Part shown: piece after piece, positions 51,700 through 62,095 of the stretch
Layout of the letters: the number at the start of each line of letters is the position of its first letter
Position numbering within the stretch: the first letter of the stretch is position 1
Source of the DNA: Paulinella micropora
Lineage: Eukaryota; Cercozoa; Imbricatea; Euglyphida
Length of the DNA: 64,000 bases
Assembly: GCA_009731375.1 (NCBI GenBank)
Contig: BJOX01000248.1
Location: 31,566 to 95,565, forward strand
Direction: 5' to 3'
The notes under the pieces: generated by a model
The model's database searches: none
Seen by the model: only the letters and a program-made list of their open reading frames with translations
What the model was told of the DNA's origin: nothing
Position numbers and translations under genes: made by a program

Positions 51700-52342
51700 A
51701 TGGAGTATAAGGGAGGAAGAAGTTCGGGTATTTACTATATCAACAGCAAAAACAGAATAACTGGCACAGATAGCGACTTCACTCACGAAGTCAATTTGAA
51801 GGGGCTAGACAATCCCACACATTGTAAAATACTTCATATTTATGTGCCGAAATCGTATTACTCTGTGGCTTCACCATATAATACTTTTACTCTTAGCGAA
51901 GACGGGTATGAGGCTTTAATTACGATACCTGAGGGAAACTACACAATGAACAATCTAAAAAATAAGTTGTCGGAGGTGCTAACCGCAGACAGCCCAAATA
52001 ATTTTTCTTATGTTGTCTCAAGCAACAATACAAACATAGAACCAGAGGATGGTAAATTAACATTCAGTGTTTCAGAGAATAAAGGAATTCAACCGCGATT
52101 TATATTTGATAGTGATACCCGTATTCACGAGGTAATGGGGTTTGATAGAAATTCAACATATTTCTTCGCTACTGATTTTGTTAAATCGCCGAACGTAATT
52201 ATTCTAACTGGTGAAAAGACTTTATACCTTCAATCGGACTTAGTTGGTGAAGGAGATAATCACGTGCTACAAGAAATATACACGGCGAATGAAATTCCAT
52301 TTGGAGCCGTTATATACGACGGAAGTGGGTCGGAGTATGGTA
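51700..52342 (+). CDS. Penton (minor capsid) protein, copy A, truncated by gap
   Basis: Intact frame from ATG 51,700 to the 10-N gap (~214 residues). Pattern typical of single jelly-roll penton proteins of Polintons and virophages: N-terminal YKGGRSSGIYYINSKNRI, HILHIYVPKSYYSV-like strand, GNYTMNNLKNKLSEVL helix and FGAVIYDGSGSEYG near the cut. YKGG near the start may be a protease site. An AT-rich box (ctaatatatag) lies ~40 bp upstream. Confidence 0.7.
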
Positions 52343-52352
52343 NNNNNNNNNN
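52343..52352. other. 10-N gap at duplication junction
   Basis: The gap cuts penton copy A just after SEYG and continues inside the coiled-coil part of protease copy B. A scaffold join or unresolved repeat at this spot would explain the duplicated block. Confidence 0.9.
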
Positions 52353-54133
52353 TGGTAAACCGAAGTCGCAAAGGGTTAGTCGCAAACCAAGAGAAAAAAA
52401 AATCAAATCTGATTTCAATCGTCTTGAACACGAGAACAGAAACCAGATACAAAGCAACTTACAAAAGAAATATGAGTTAATACATGACGAGGAAGAAAAG
52501 GAAAAAAGAAAAGGTATGAGATGGAAGAAGAAAAGAAAAGGTTGGAAATAAAAGAAATGAAAGACATTGAAGAGAAAGAAGAAGAAAAGAAAAGAAGAGA
52601 GAGGAAGGAGGATGCCGAAATAAAGGAAAGACAAGACGAAATGAAAAGAGAAATAAAGAAGGAGCAAAAACTTATAAAAGATGTAAAGTTTGAACACGAT
52701 AGAAAACAAAAATTATTACTATTACCACATCCGCAATATCAACCGCAGTTTATGCAAGCACAACCATATGTGAATAATCAACCACCTACACCAGTGTCAA
52801 CACTACCAAAAGCCCCTCCTGCAGAGACCCTGAACTAGATGAAAACATAAAGCTTTTGAAATCTGCTTATTTTACTGACAAAGAAATTAAAAAAATGACT
52901 AATAGTATGATAAATTAGATTATTGCAACAGAAAAATGTAAAACTGACTGATATGAAGAAAACACTAGCACAAGCAGAAAAAAGGGTGAAGCAACGGAAA
53001 ATGATGTTAAAAATTTACAATTAAGCAAAAAATGAATGAAGCCTTATCAAAAAAGTATTTACCAGAAATAAAAAATCACGAGCCTTAAAAAAGAAACTTG
53101 AAATGGACGGGCATACAAAATTGAAACATAGAGAAAATAGCAAATGGATTATAGAAATGGTTAGAAAGTTTAATATTAATGTAGGAACCGATGAGAAACA
53201 AATAAAAAAGAAAATGGCAGATTATGCTAAGTATGATGAGTATATGGGGGAGCCAAGGAGGGGCAGGTAGGAAATTACACCTTACACTAGAGGAAATGAT
53301 AGCAAAAGTTTTTTCAATAGCGAAAATAAAAAAATACTTAGAACGAAAGGATTGGAAACACACAATGAACAAACATGATTTTGTAAATACTCTAAAGAAC
53401 AAAATGATTTCCGATCCAAATTTAGATAAACAAGTTTCAACAGATTTAAATATTGACGAGGGGATGCCACCATCTACCATGACCCCGCCATTAGAGCCAC
53501 AGCCAGAGCCAGAGCAACAGCCCGACCAACAGCAAACACAGCCAGAGGAGCCACAGCAACCACATCCAGAGGAGCCACAGCAACCACAGCCTGAGCCAGA
53601 GCAACCAGAGCCACAGCCAGAGCAAGTCCCCTTACAAGGAGAGGGGCGCGGTTTAATGACTAATGAAATAGATGAAATAATGAAAAAATATGGATGGTAT
53701 CTAGGAGCGATAGCCAGTGATGAAATCTACAAGTTGAAGCCCGGAAGCAAAGCGATATGAATTTATTATGAATTTGGACAATCACAAACAAGCGGAGTCT
53801 GATTGGATCGCCGTATGGATAAGTCTAGATAAAGACAGAAGTGTTGAAGTCTATGACCCCTTAGCACTTTACGAGCCAACAGAAGACTTTCAACAACAAA
53901 TGAAACGGCTAATAGATAAAAGCCACCCCAATAGTTATTTGTTAATGAAGATTAATCAAGTAAAACAACAATCAAACACCTCAGACACGTGCGGTTGGCA
54001 TAGTATGAGGTTTTTAATGGAGCGGGCGAAAGGAAACCGGTTTAAGTTTGCTAGCGGATATACAGACTTAAAAGAAGAAGAAGCGGAAAAATTAAAAGCA
54101 CAGAATGGGTATGGATTTGACACCTTTATTTGA
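52353..54133 (+). pseudogene. Maturation cysteine protease, copy B (5' cut by gap, several breaks)
   Basis: The first ~150 bp are nearly identical to 50,118-50,275 of copy A, then the coiled coil diverges. Frame changes near 52,517, in 52,830-53,260 and at ~53,755. The protease part retains the acidic EVYDPLALYEP and TSDTCGWHSMRFL with the catalytic Cys, and unlike copy A it keeps the segment after the His region (WIAVWISLD). Pro/Gln/Glu repeats precede it. The stop TGA at 54,131-54,133 merges into a gene-end hairpin. Confidence 0.7.
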
Positions 54134-54322
54134 TATTTGTTTCAGACTACGTCTTCAACAAACATCGGGGGCTACGCACTTTCAAAGATTATAATAAGCA
54201 TTAATTTTTTTGAAAAAGAAAAAACGATGTTTTAGAATATAAACGAAGTGTTATAGCAAAATTCGCGAGCGAATTTTTTATAAGAGAGAGTGCGACAGCA
54301 CGAATCGCAATTCTAAAATATC
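54132..54322. terminator. Gene-end hairpin pair 2
   Basis: 54,132-54,167 is a minus-orientation copy (gatattt, arms GTT / AAC, aaacatcg) starting inside the protease stop codon. 54,225-54,322 is a plus-orientation copy (cgatgttt, arms AGAAT / ATTCT, aaatatc) with an inner hairpin aaattcgcgagcgaattt. Confidence 0.65.
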
Positions 54323-54323
54323 A

Positions 54324-55039
54324 ACGGATTACAAAGGGGGTAGGTCAAGTAGTATTTACTACATAAATAGTAAAAATAGGATAACTGGCACGGACAGCGA
54401 CTTTACACACGAAGTCAATATGAAGGGGCTAGACAATCCCACACACTGCAAAATATTACACATTTACATTCCGAAGTCATATTATTTGGTGGCATCACCA
54501 TATAATACCTTTACACTTAGCGAAGACGGATATTAGACTTTAATTACGATACCTGAAGGAAACTACACAATGAACAATTAAAAAAATAAACTGGCCGAGG
54601 ACAGCCCCAACCATTACACATACACAATAACGAGCAACAACACAAACACGGACCCTGAAGACGGCAATTAACTTTCAGTGTATCTGGCAATGTCGGTATT
54701 CAACCGAGGTTCATATTTGACGGCGAAACTCGTATTCATGAGGTTATGGGGTTTGATAGAAATTCAACATATTTCTTTGCTAATAATTTTATTAAATCAC
54801 CAAATGTAATTATTCTAACTGGTAAAAAAACTCTGTATCTTCAATCAGACTTGGTGGGGCAAGGAGATAATCACGTGCTACAAGAAATATACACTGCCAA
54901 CGAAATTCCATTTGGAGCCATTATATACGACGGGAGTGGGTCTGAGTATGGTAAGAAATTATCAACCAGTTCAAATAATGTATATAGGTTTTTTATCTTA
55001 CAGACGAAAACGACCAAGCAATTAATCTTAATGGGTTAG
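54324..55039 (+). pseudogene. Penton (minor capsid) protein, copy B, non-functional
   Basis: Aligns with copy A throughout, but the start codon is ACG, a codon equivalent to GAG is TAG at ~54,533, and a Leu codon has become TAA at ~54,579, plus a small deletion near 54,668. These are substitutions rather than homopolymer errors, so copy B is truly decayed. The last part (54,746-55,039) is open and extends beyond where copy A is cut, giving the only view of the C-terminus. Confidence 0.75.
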
Positions 55040-55123
55040 GTATTGTTATGACATTATTAATTTACAGAGAGACAAATTATTTTAATTTATTTACATCATT
55101 TTTCAATTTGTTAAAGGTGAGGT

Positions 55124-55245
55124 GATATTTGACAATCTCACTTCTATCTTGCTAATCGCAAGATTTTTCGTTTATTGTCAAACATCGTTTTTTAAACTTT
55201 AATGGCTTACGATGTTTTATGATGACGAAGTCAGAATAAAATATC
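55124..55245. terminator. Gene-end hairpin pair 3
   Basis: 55,124-55,187 is the minus-orientation copy (gatatt, arms TGACAA / TTGTCA, aacatcg, with an inner cttgctaatcgcaag stem). 55,210-55,245 is the plus copy (cgatgt, arms TTTAT / ATAAA, atatc). It lies between penton copy B and the major capsid gene. Confidence 0.65.
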
Positions 55246-55332
55246 AATTAATTTAATTTTGGAATTATTTATTTTTTTCTATAAATATATTCTGGTGAAT
55301 TAGTTAATTTCACAACTGCCTAAAAATCAAAA

Positions 55333-56878
55333 ATGCCAACTCAACACGGCGGAGAATTAGACTTCAGTAAGACTGATTATATCAGTGGTTCGTATCGCCT
55401 TAACAAACTTACTCCTCGCGAAGGAGCAGGAAATGTTTTTGTTACTTCAGCGGGCGGTCAGGAAAGCACATTTGACCTTATCAGTCGCCCATTTAACTTG
55501 GCAAAGTCGGTGCTGAGTTTCACTTACATCCCTGGTGCTTCAGGAGTTGTAGATAGACACAATCGTATTTTTATGGATTGTTTGAGTATGATTAGACAGA
55601 TTCAACTTCAACCCGTAGTGGTGTTTATTTGTGTGATTTGAATAATGTCGGAACTATTACGAAAATGATTTGGAAGCCTGAGAAATCATTGAAGGACTTT
55701 TTGGCACTTGAGACCATGGAGCAGGTCTTGGTGTTGGGTGTATGCTTCAAAAGTGTAATGCTGATGGGCGAGCAACAACAGCCTTTACTGCTAACGTGTA
55801 TGCTGGTCAACAGGCAAGTGCAGCGACTGTAGCGGGTAGTATTGATACCGATCTTCACCTTCAGGCAACATTGAATCGTTTTGGTAATGCTATTGCTGGG
55901 GCTATCGCTCCTCCATCACTTAATGCACGAAGACATGATGATACTTTGCTGACAACTGGAGCGGGTGCTTTGTCTGCTGTGAATGTTTCATACACTGAGG
56001 CAAAGTATCTTGAGGGAGGTATTGGCGGTGCTAACACAGACCCCATTATTTATGTGAAGGTTCCATTGTCTATGATTTACAATACTATTTTCGCACTTGA
56101 TAAGACTATTATGTCTCCTGAAATTCTGACCATGAGAATTGTTTGGGCGGCTAGTAACAGAACTATTTATCACGTTGGTGGTGTTGATGCAAATACAGGT
56201 CTGGCTACCACTATTAACACAGCAAATCAAGGTTCTTTTCCTTGCACCACTAATTCGCAGGTAGCAAACTTAAACTTGTTTCTAGCGGTTGAAACAAACC
56301 CTGATGTTATCCAGTCTATTCAACAAAAAGTGAGCAGTGCCGAAGGTATGTCTTTCACAATTGACTACCCATACTCATACAAAAACACAATTCAGGCATC
56401 TACAAGTCAAAACATTATTATGAGGTTTGATAGAGGACACGGACGGAGAATTAAGAAAATTTACCATTCAGCATTTAATAATGAAGAAACAAAGAATACC
56501 GCGTATGATAACGATAATAGGAATGGTTCAAAGATTACTTCCTTCTATACTACCCTTGACGGGTCTAGACTTCAAGAATTTAATATTAGCACTGCTAATA
56601 CAACCCTTGAAGATTACATGTATCTAAAAAATAAGATCGAAGGTAGTGCTTTGGTAAATAGCAATGTCTATCAATACAACTGGTTCTGGGTTGATACGTT
56701 TGACAACACTCGCCCGCTTTGGAGTAAAGACCAGAATGAAATTAGTGGGCTTGACCTTTCTCAAGAGAGACGCTGGGAGATGATGGCTACTACTGCAAAT
56801 GTTGGTCTCAATCATTACACTCTTGCTATCACTCAGCGAGAGGTTCAAGTGAAGGCAAATGTTATTACAATTAGTTAA
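55333..56878 (+). pseudogene. Major capsid protein (double jelly-roll), two frame breaks
   Basis: Starts MPTQHGGELDFSKTDYISGS, followed by LISRPFNLAKSVLSFTYIP. The frame changes near 55,612 and near 55,718, then stays open for 378 residues to 56,878. The total length of roughly 510 residues, the position after the penton, and the C-terminal LNHYTLAITQREVQVKANVI fit double jelly-roll capsids of Polinton-like viruses. HGG near the N-terminus is a likely protease cut site. A TCTATAAATATATTC promoter-like box lies ~45 bp upstream. Which capsid clade it joins cannot be told by eye. Confidence 0.75.
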
Positions 56879-56932
56879 GGGGGTAATTATTAATTTTGAT
56901 AGTTAATTTTTTTTTTTTAATAATATATAACA

Positions 56933-58169
56933 ATGAGCCACCAACGAAATTTAATCGCACAAAATCCTGACGGCGAATTTATAAACGTCAGTTGGATATG
57001 ATGGTAATATTGAAACAAATAATTCAAAAACCGCTTTTGGCGAAGCAGTAGTAGGTCAATTAACACCAGTATTACAAAAAATCTTTCCATATACCATTAA
57101 TACTAGGATATGGACAAAAACAGAAACAAAATCGTCTGTGTCATTTTTGTATAATATGGCTGAATTGAAAACAACTGCTGATGCTACGGCAGATGCTAGA
57201 CTGGTAAGTAAAAGGAGAATAAAATATAGAACTGGAATGGGTGTCCTAGCCCGATTTACTGCTCTATGGACAACGGATGATACAAAAGATTACTATTCAT
57301 TTATTGGAATAGGAAAAGACTTTAACGATGGATTTTATTTTTACAAAAATCAAGCAGGAATGAATATCGCACATTGTGCGGGAGATGCTGTAGATTATAT
57401 TGACCAAGAGGACTGGGACGACCCTTGCGATGGAAATTATGCTATGCCAAACTTAGACTGGAGCAAAGGAAATGTATTTCAAATTCAATTTCAATATTTA
57501 GGTTTTGGTGCTATTAAGTTTTATATTGAAAATCCCATAACAGGATTATTTCAATTAGTTCATATGATTGAGTATGCGAATGCTAATAATGGTGTAAGCC
57601 TGCAAAATACAACATTACCTTTTACGGCAGTAATGAGAAATGATGCAAAGACTGGAATACAATCTCTTAAAACAGCGAGTGCCAGTTTATTTATTGAGGG
57701 GACGAATACGATAAACACAAGTATAACAAACGAAGTGGAAGGAAGTAAAGCATCAAACACCACTGAAAGTCCTATTATTAGTATAAGAAACAAAGCGGTA
57801 TTTGATGCGGGCGGTGCTAATTTAACAAATTATTCAAATGTTTATCCCACTTTGATAAGTATTACAAATGAAGATACTAAGTTAAATGTTGTCAGAATGG
57901 TATTAAATGAAACACTAACTGGAGCAGGCTTTGCAGATGTTGATTCTAAGTATTCAATTGTAGATACTGACACAAAGGCGAGTGCTATCGCAAACGGAAC
58001 AACAATTTTTAAACTATATGTAAATTCTCAATCAACTCAACAAATCAATCTTAGAAGTTATGATATATACCTATCACCGAGTGATGTATTGACTTTTACA
58101 CAGAAGTCTGTCTCTGCTGGTGAAGGAGGAAATATCAATATTATCGCTAACTTCGTTGAGGATCAATAG
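56933..58169 (+). pseudogene. Structural/receptor-like protein, one early frameshift
   Basis: ATG 56,933 after ataatatataaca. The frame changes near 56,998, after which ~380 residues run open to 58,169. Beta-rich and aromatic, with YYSFIGIGKDFNDGFYFYKN, FGAIKFYIENPITGLFQLVH and MIEYANANN, a pattern I associate with virion structural proteins found in phages and giant viruses with unknown exact role. No transmembrane segment. Following the major capsid gene, it may be a minor capsid, spike or tape-like component. Confidence 0.5.
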
Positions 58170-58199
58170 ATATTTATGAGCAACGAAAAAAAAGAAAAA

Positions 58200-58253
58200 C
58201 GATGTTTGAAAAACACACGGGAGCGTTAGCGGGAGTGTGGATTTTCAAATATC
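58200..58253. terminator. Gene-end hairpin 4 between convergent genes
   Basis: cgatgttt, arms GAAAA / TTTTC with an inner CACAC / GTGTG pair and inner gggagcgttagcggg, then aaatatc. It lies exactly between the plus-strand gene ending at 58,169 and the minus-strand gene ending at 58,252, so it could serve both. Confidence 0.7.
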
Positions 58254-58683
58254 AATCAGAGATATTTTTTACCGCATCTTTATTATTAAAATAAGGTTGT
58301 TGAATTAAATATTCAAGGTATGGTTTATCAATCTTAGCAACATCTTCAATTTTCATTTTTTTATACTTACCATATTGTAGAAAAATATCGGTTTCACTTT
58401 GTGCTATCTCTTCGCCTACATTAGCCTTTATTTCTGTAATTCCAGTCTCTCTCACAACAAGATCTGTTTCCTTAAAAGGAGTGCTTTGTTCCTCCATCAT
58501 TTTTTCTAATGTAGCTTCCAACGGAATAACTACTTTCACATTGTCATCCCTTGGCTTATATTGCTCGTAGAAAGATACAATGTCAGGCTTAGTCCATTTA
58601 ATTGTCGGCTTTTTTATTTCGCCGTCAAGGTTCCATTTTTCAATTTCATTCAAGTAGTCTTGTTTGGTGTTCAGGTCAGTCAT
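58252..58683 (-). CDS. ExoX-C-like domain protein 1
   Basis: 143 residues, intact. The C-terminal third matches the small ExoX C-terminal/DUF3820-type module: LQYGKYKKMKIEDVAKIDKP then YLEYLIQQPYF. The N-terminal part is helical and unassigned. Such modules occur in bacterial exonuclease X tails and in many viruses, with a proposed nucleic-acid-related role. It is paralogous to the next gene. Confidence 0.6.
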   Translation of the reverse strand: MTDLNTKQDYLNEIEKWNLDGEIKKPTIKWTKPDIVSFYEQYKPRDDNVKVVIPLEATLEKMMEEQSTPFKETDLVVRETGITEIKANVGEEIAQSETDIFLQYGKYKKMKIEDVAKIDKPYLEYLIQQPYFNNKDAVKNISD

Positions 58684-58708
58684 CTTATATTATTATATTA
58701 TTTTTTTA

Positions 58709-58996
58709 TTAAATGTATTTTTTTACTTCACTTTTAATGTCCGTAAATTTCTCAAACCACGGCTGTTTCATAACCCATTCTAGATATGGTTTGTCAATAA
58801 CCGCTACATCTTGAATTTTCTTACCTTTACACTTACCAAATGGAAAAATATCCCTTGGCTTACCTGCCCGTGCATTTTCAATCATTTGGATTTCGTCAGT
58901 AATTATCTTTTTAACATCGGTAAGAGAAAATGTTTCTTTTTTATTTTCAATAGAGAGTTTCTCAAACTTCTCACATAGTCTGGTGAGGGTGGTCAT
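58709..58996 (-). CDS. ExoX-C-like domain protein 2
   Basis: 95 residues, intact. It shares with its neighbour the segment FGKCKGKKIQDVAVIDKPYL and EWVMKQPWF. Short N-terminal helices. Starts after an AT box (tctatatagac). 25 bp separates it from the downstream paralogue, so the two probably arose by tandem duplication and are co-expressed. Confidence 0.6.
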   Translation of the reverse strand: MTTLTRLCEKFEKLSIENKKETFSLTDVKKIITDEIQMIENARAGKPRDIFPFGKCKGKKIQDVAVIDKPYLEWVMKQPWFEKFTDIKSEVKKYI

Positions 58997-59042
58997 TGGT
59001 CTATATAGACTGGTAAAAAAATTTATTGAAAAAAATTAATTA

Positions 59043-59150
59043 TCTATTTATCAACTTCACTCTCATTCGCTTCGCTCATTCTCGTTTGTTGATAAACATC
59101 GATGTTTTAGAATAAGCGGGAGTGAAACGTGAGCGCAATTCTAAAACATC
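59043..59150. terminator. Gene-end hairpin pair 5
   Basis: A minus copy (tatttatcaa ... ttgataaacatcg) and a plus copy (cgatgttttagaat ... attctaaaacatc) share the central catcgatg, making a composite cruciform. It lies just 3' of the DNA polymerase stop at 59,141, partly overlapping it, and upstream of ExoX-C-like gene 2. Confidence 0.7.
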
Positions 59151-61770
59151 ATTTGATATCCGTTAGGGATACTATCATTTTTGTTGATAAACTCGCGTCC
59201 ACACCATTTATTCTCATTAACTTTCTTTTTTATGTTTGTAGTATGAACTATGCTGAAATGGTTAATGTTTTGCTGTTTGCTATTTCGTGATAAATGAATT
59301 TTCTTCATTTGAAAATCTCTAACATTTTCAATGCTTTCACCTAAATCCATCTTTTCATATACTTCTGGATTCAAGCCTTTTGAATTCAATCCCTTACCTC
59401 TAAGGTGGTAGTATCTCTTTTTTACTCCTTCGTTTTCGTAGCATTCAATTATATGAACACCTTTGTCTTTATGTTTCAAGTCATTCTTAGTAAGGTAAGG
59501 GAGAAAGGATTCATTCGTTGTAAATTCTAACATATACAATTTAGGAGCAATCCATATTCCTCTTATTATCTTACAGCAATCTCCTAAGTCGTCTGTTATA
59601 CCGCCAAGAGATTTATCAAAAAGTCTTTTGATTAGTTTGGCAAACCTAACATGCAACAATAGACTATCGGCATCGGTGTAATAGAAATCAGCCTCTATTT
59701 CTTTATTTGGATTAGCCTCTTTTATGTAGTTATACATAATTCGCCTGCTATATGCTAGAATGAAAGCCCCGTAGTGAGAAGGTTTAGTTATGCTACCTTC
59801 AATTATTTCTTCCTTTCTAGGAATTCCAGATACGTGCCAAAGTTTGTTTCCGTCTTTATCTTTGAATTCAACCACATCAGATATATAATTTTTCGTCCAA
59901 AATTTCCAATACTCCTCATTTGATTTAATATATTCTGCTTCTGTTGGGATAGGTCGTTGTATCATCTTTCCGTATAACGAATTCATAAATAGTTTGGCTA
60001 ATAAATATTGCGGTGTGCCTTTTTCGCTATTTTCTTTCGCCTTAAACATTTCTAATATATATTCTTTGAATACTGGTTCAGCCTCCTCCGTATAGTATCC
60101 TTTATGAATTGTTATATCGTAGCCTTCCTTAATCATATCTTCAATATCAACACTTGTAAGCCATTGGTCTTTCATATCCGCTAAATTCCACTTTAATGAG
60201 CCCATTTTATTTCTCTGTCCTATTCTTGAATGTAGAATGTCTTTTGGTGAGATATAATCAACATTGTAAATACCGATAGGAAGATTATTATAATCAAATG
60301 GTGCGATAGCCAGTTTAATTTCTCCAACCATAAATAAATTAAGCATCGCTGTTGGGTATAAAGATACGACATCCGCATCAACTAAATAATCGGTTAATTC
60401 GTCAAATGTGATTTTCCCTGCTAAGTAGTCCTTGTATTGTTTTGAAATAAATCTTTTTTTGCTTGGATATGTTCTTGCTCCGATAACCGCTTTTCTAAAT
60501 GCCTTCTCTTGTTCAATAGTTGGAAGTCTTACATCGTGCTTACCATCAATCATTTTCTTCCAGATATTGAAGGCGAGACTTGAAGTTGAAATGTATGAAG
60601 TTAAATTCACCGAGTGTTTTTCAAATATCTCTGTGTTTATTTTGTCATATAACTCTTTTAACCCCATAACATCGCACTTCAAATATTCAAGACACTTATT
60701 TCTTAATTCTTCACTCATTGTTTCCCAAGTAGTCGCCTTGTCGTGGTCAAAATCTCCTTTAAGAGTTTTACATTTCATATTTTCTAAGTTTTCTTTTAAT
60801 GTCCCCTGAGTATGCTTACACATATCCCACATTTTGATATTTTCAAATTGTAAAGAGATTATTGAGCCGTTATTAATCATATGTGATTTTGGTCTGATAC
60901 CTCTTCTTATTAATTCCTGTTTAATGAAGTAGTGGTCAAAGTTCGCGCCGTTAAACCCATTCACATATAAAATGGGTGCTTCTTCATCTTTCTTCTTTTT
61001 CTTTCTTACTCCTGCTACTTTCTTGACGCGTCGGAGATATGGTGGTTGTTTGTTAGCCCATTCTAATGCTAACTTTCTTCCTCTCTCTAAGACTAAATCC
61101 AGAAATTTAGAAATACAATCAATACCAGCATAATATTTAAATCCTTCCGTCCCTTGAGTATATCCGACTATATAGCAGTCGTGAATATCAAAGCCGTCAG
61201 CAAGCGTGTTATTTCTAAAAGTTTCAAGGTCGTAATGAAGAACTTCATCTTTATTATTATATTTTTCTTTATGAGCCTTCGTTATTAAATGTCTCTTTCC
61301 ATTCTTTAATATTTCTCTATTCGCATAATTAATAACTTTTGGATTACAAGTATGTTTAGTAAACTTTTGCTTATGTTAAACTCATTCAACATTTCAATAA
61401 AATCATCATAGTTTTTTATTTGAAAAGAATTAAATGTTTTCTTTTTATAATATCTATTTAATTCTTCGTGGTCTGTTATGTATGTTATAGTGATATGAAC
61501 ATCCGCATTTCCTGTCATACCATTTCTTTTCGCATCCAATAGTATAGGAATTAGAACCTCTCGCTCTAATGCATCAGTATCATAAAAGTTTATGTCTAAT
61601 CCTTGCTTCTCGTATGTAAGAGAGTTTAATCTATTGTCTCGCCTAGATTTTAACTCTACTACTTTAAATTCCCTTTTGTTTTCTCTGGTTTCTGTTTTCC
61701 TCAAATTCGCCCTTACCTTCGCTAGTTCTACATTTTCCTTCGTCGGTCTTGGCGGTAATGGTGGTGGCAT
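59141..61770 (-). pseudogene. polB: Family B DNA polymerase (protein-primed type likely), one frameshift
   Basis: ATG at 61,770 (MPPPLPPRPTKENVELAKV). The N-terminal frame runs to ~61,375, where a one-base change leads into the main frame, which stays open to 59,141. Exonuclease motifs: VLHYDLETF (ExoI, ~61,230) and NGFNGANFDHYF (ExoII, ~60,950). Polymerase motifs: DADVVSLYPTAML (A, ~60,370), KLFMNSLYGKM (B, ~59,990) and YYTDADSLLLHV (C, ~59,680). All catalytic Asp residues are present. About 875 residues in total, typical of virophage/Polinton polymerases that start synthesis from a terminal protein. An alternative start at 61,872 is less likely, because the promoter-like TATAAAA lies between the two. 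Confidence 0.88.
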
Positions 61771-61779
61771 TACTTTTAT

Positions 61780-61830
61780 ATTAGGGTGGATATAAAAATA
61801 TTGAAATAAATTAAATTGTTTTACCTTTTT
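61780..61830 (-). promoter_or_regulatory. Upstream motif of DNA polymerase
   Basis: On the minus strand GTAAAACAATTTAATTTATT is followed by a TATATCC box before ATG 61,770. The same GTAAAAC(C/A)ATTTAA start is found before two other replication-block genes. Confidence 0.5.
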
Positions 61831-61914
61831 ATATATATATATAAGTTGTCTTACCTTTAATATGAAATTCATAATTTTTAGAAAAAAAATACTTTTTTGT
61901 TTTTCGTTTTTGTT

Positions 61915-62091
61915 TTACTCTCCTCTCGCCTTCATTTCTTCGTATTCCTTAAGTTTTCTATTTCGTTCTTTTAATTGCTCCTTCCTCTTTTGATTAATTT
62001 CGTCCTTATTTCTCTTGTAATATGCAAGAGCCTTTTCGGAGTTAGCCTTTCGTTTGTCCTCAGGTGTGAGATATTTCTTGTGTCTCCCCAT
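61915..62091 (-). CDS. Small basic helical protein, 58 aa
   Basis: 58 residues beginning MGRHKKYLTPEDKRKANSEK, then KALAYYKRNKDEINQKRKEQ and a charged end. This kind of short charged sequence is common in giant-virus and Polinton-like genomes, often N-terminal to GIY-YIG or HNH nucleases. It may be a remnant or DNA-binding protein. Function unknown. Confidence 0.5.
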   Translation of the reverse strand: MGRHKKYLTPEDKRKANSEKALAYYKRNKDEINQKRKEQLKERNRKLKEYEEMKARGE

Positions 62092-62095
62092 ATCT

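Noticed and set aside
50446-52709. Minus-strand Phe/Ser-rich frames opposite the coiled-coil genes
   Set aside because: Composition shadows of AAA/GAA-rich plus-strand genes.
60432-60809. Plus-strand frame within the DNA polymerase
   Set aside because: It lies opposite intact polymerase sequence with catalytic motifs on the other strand.
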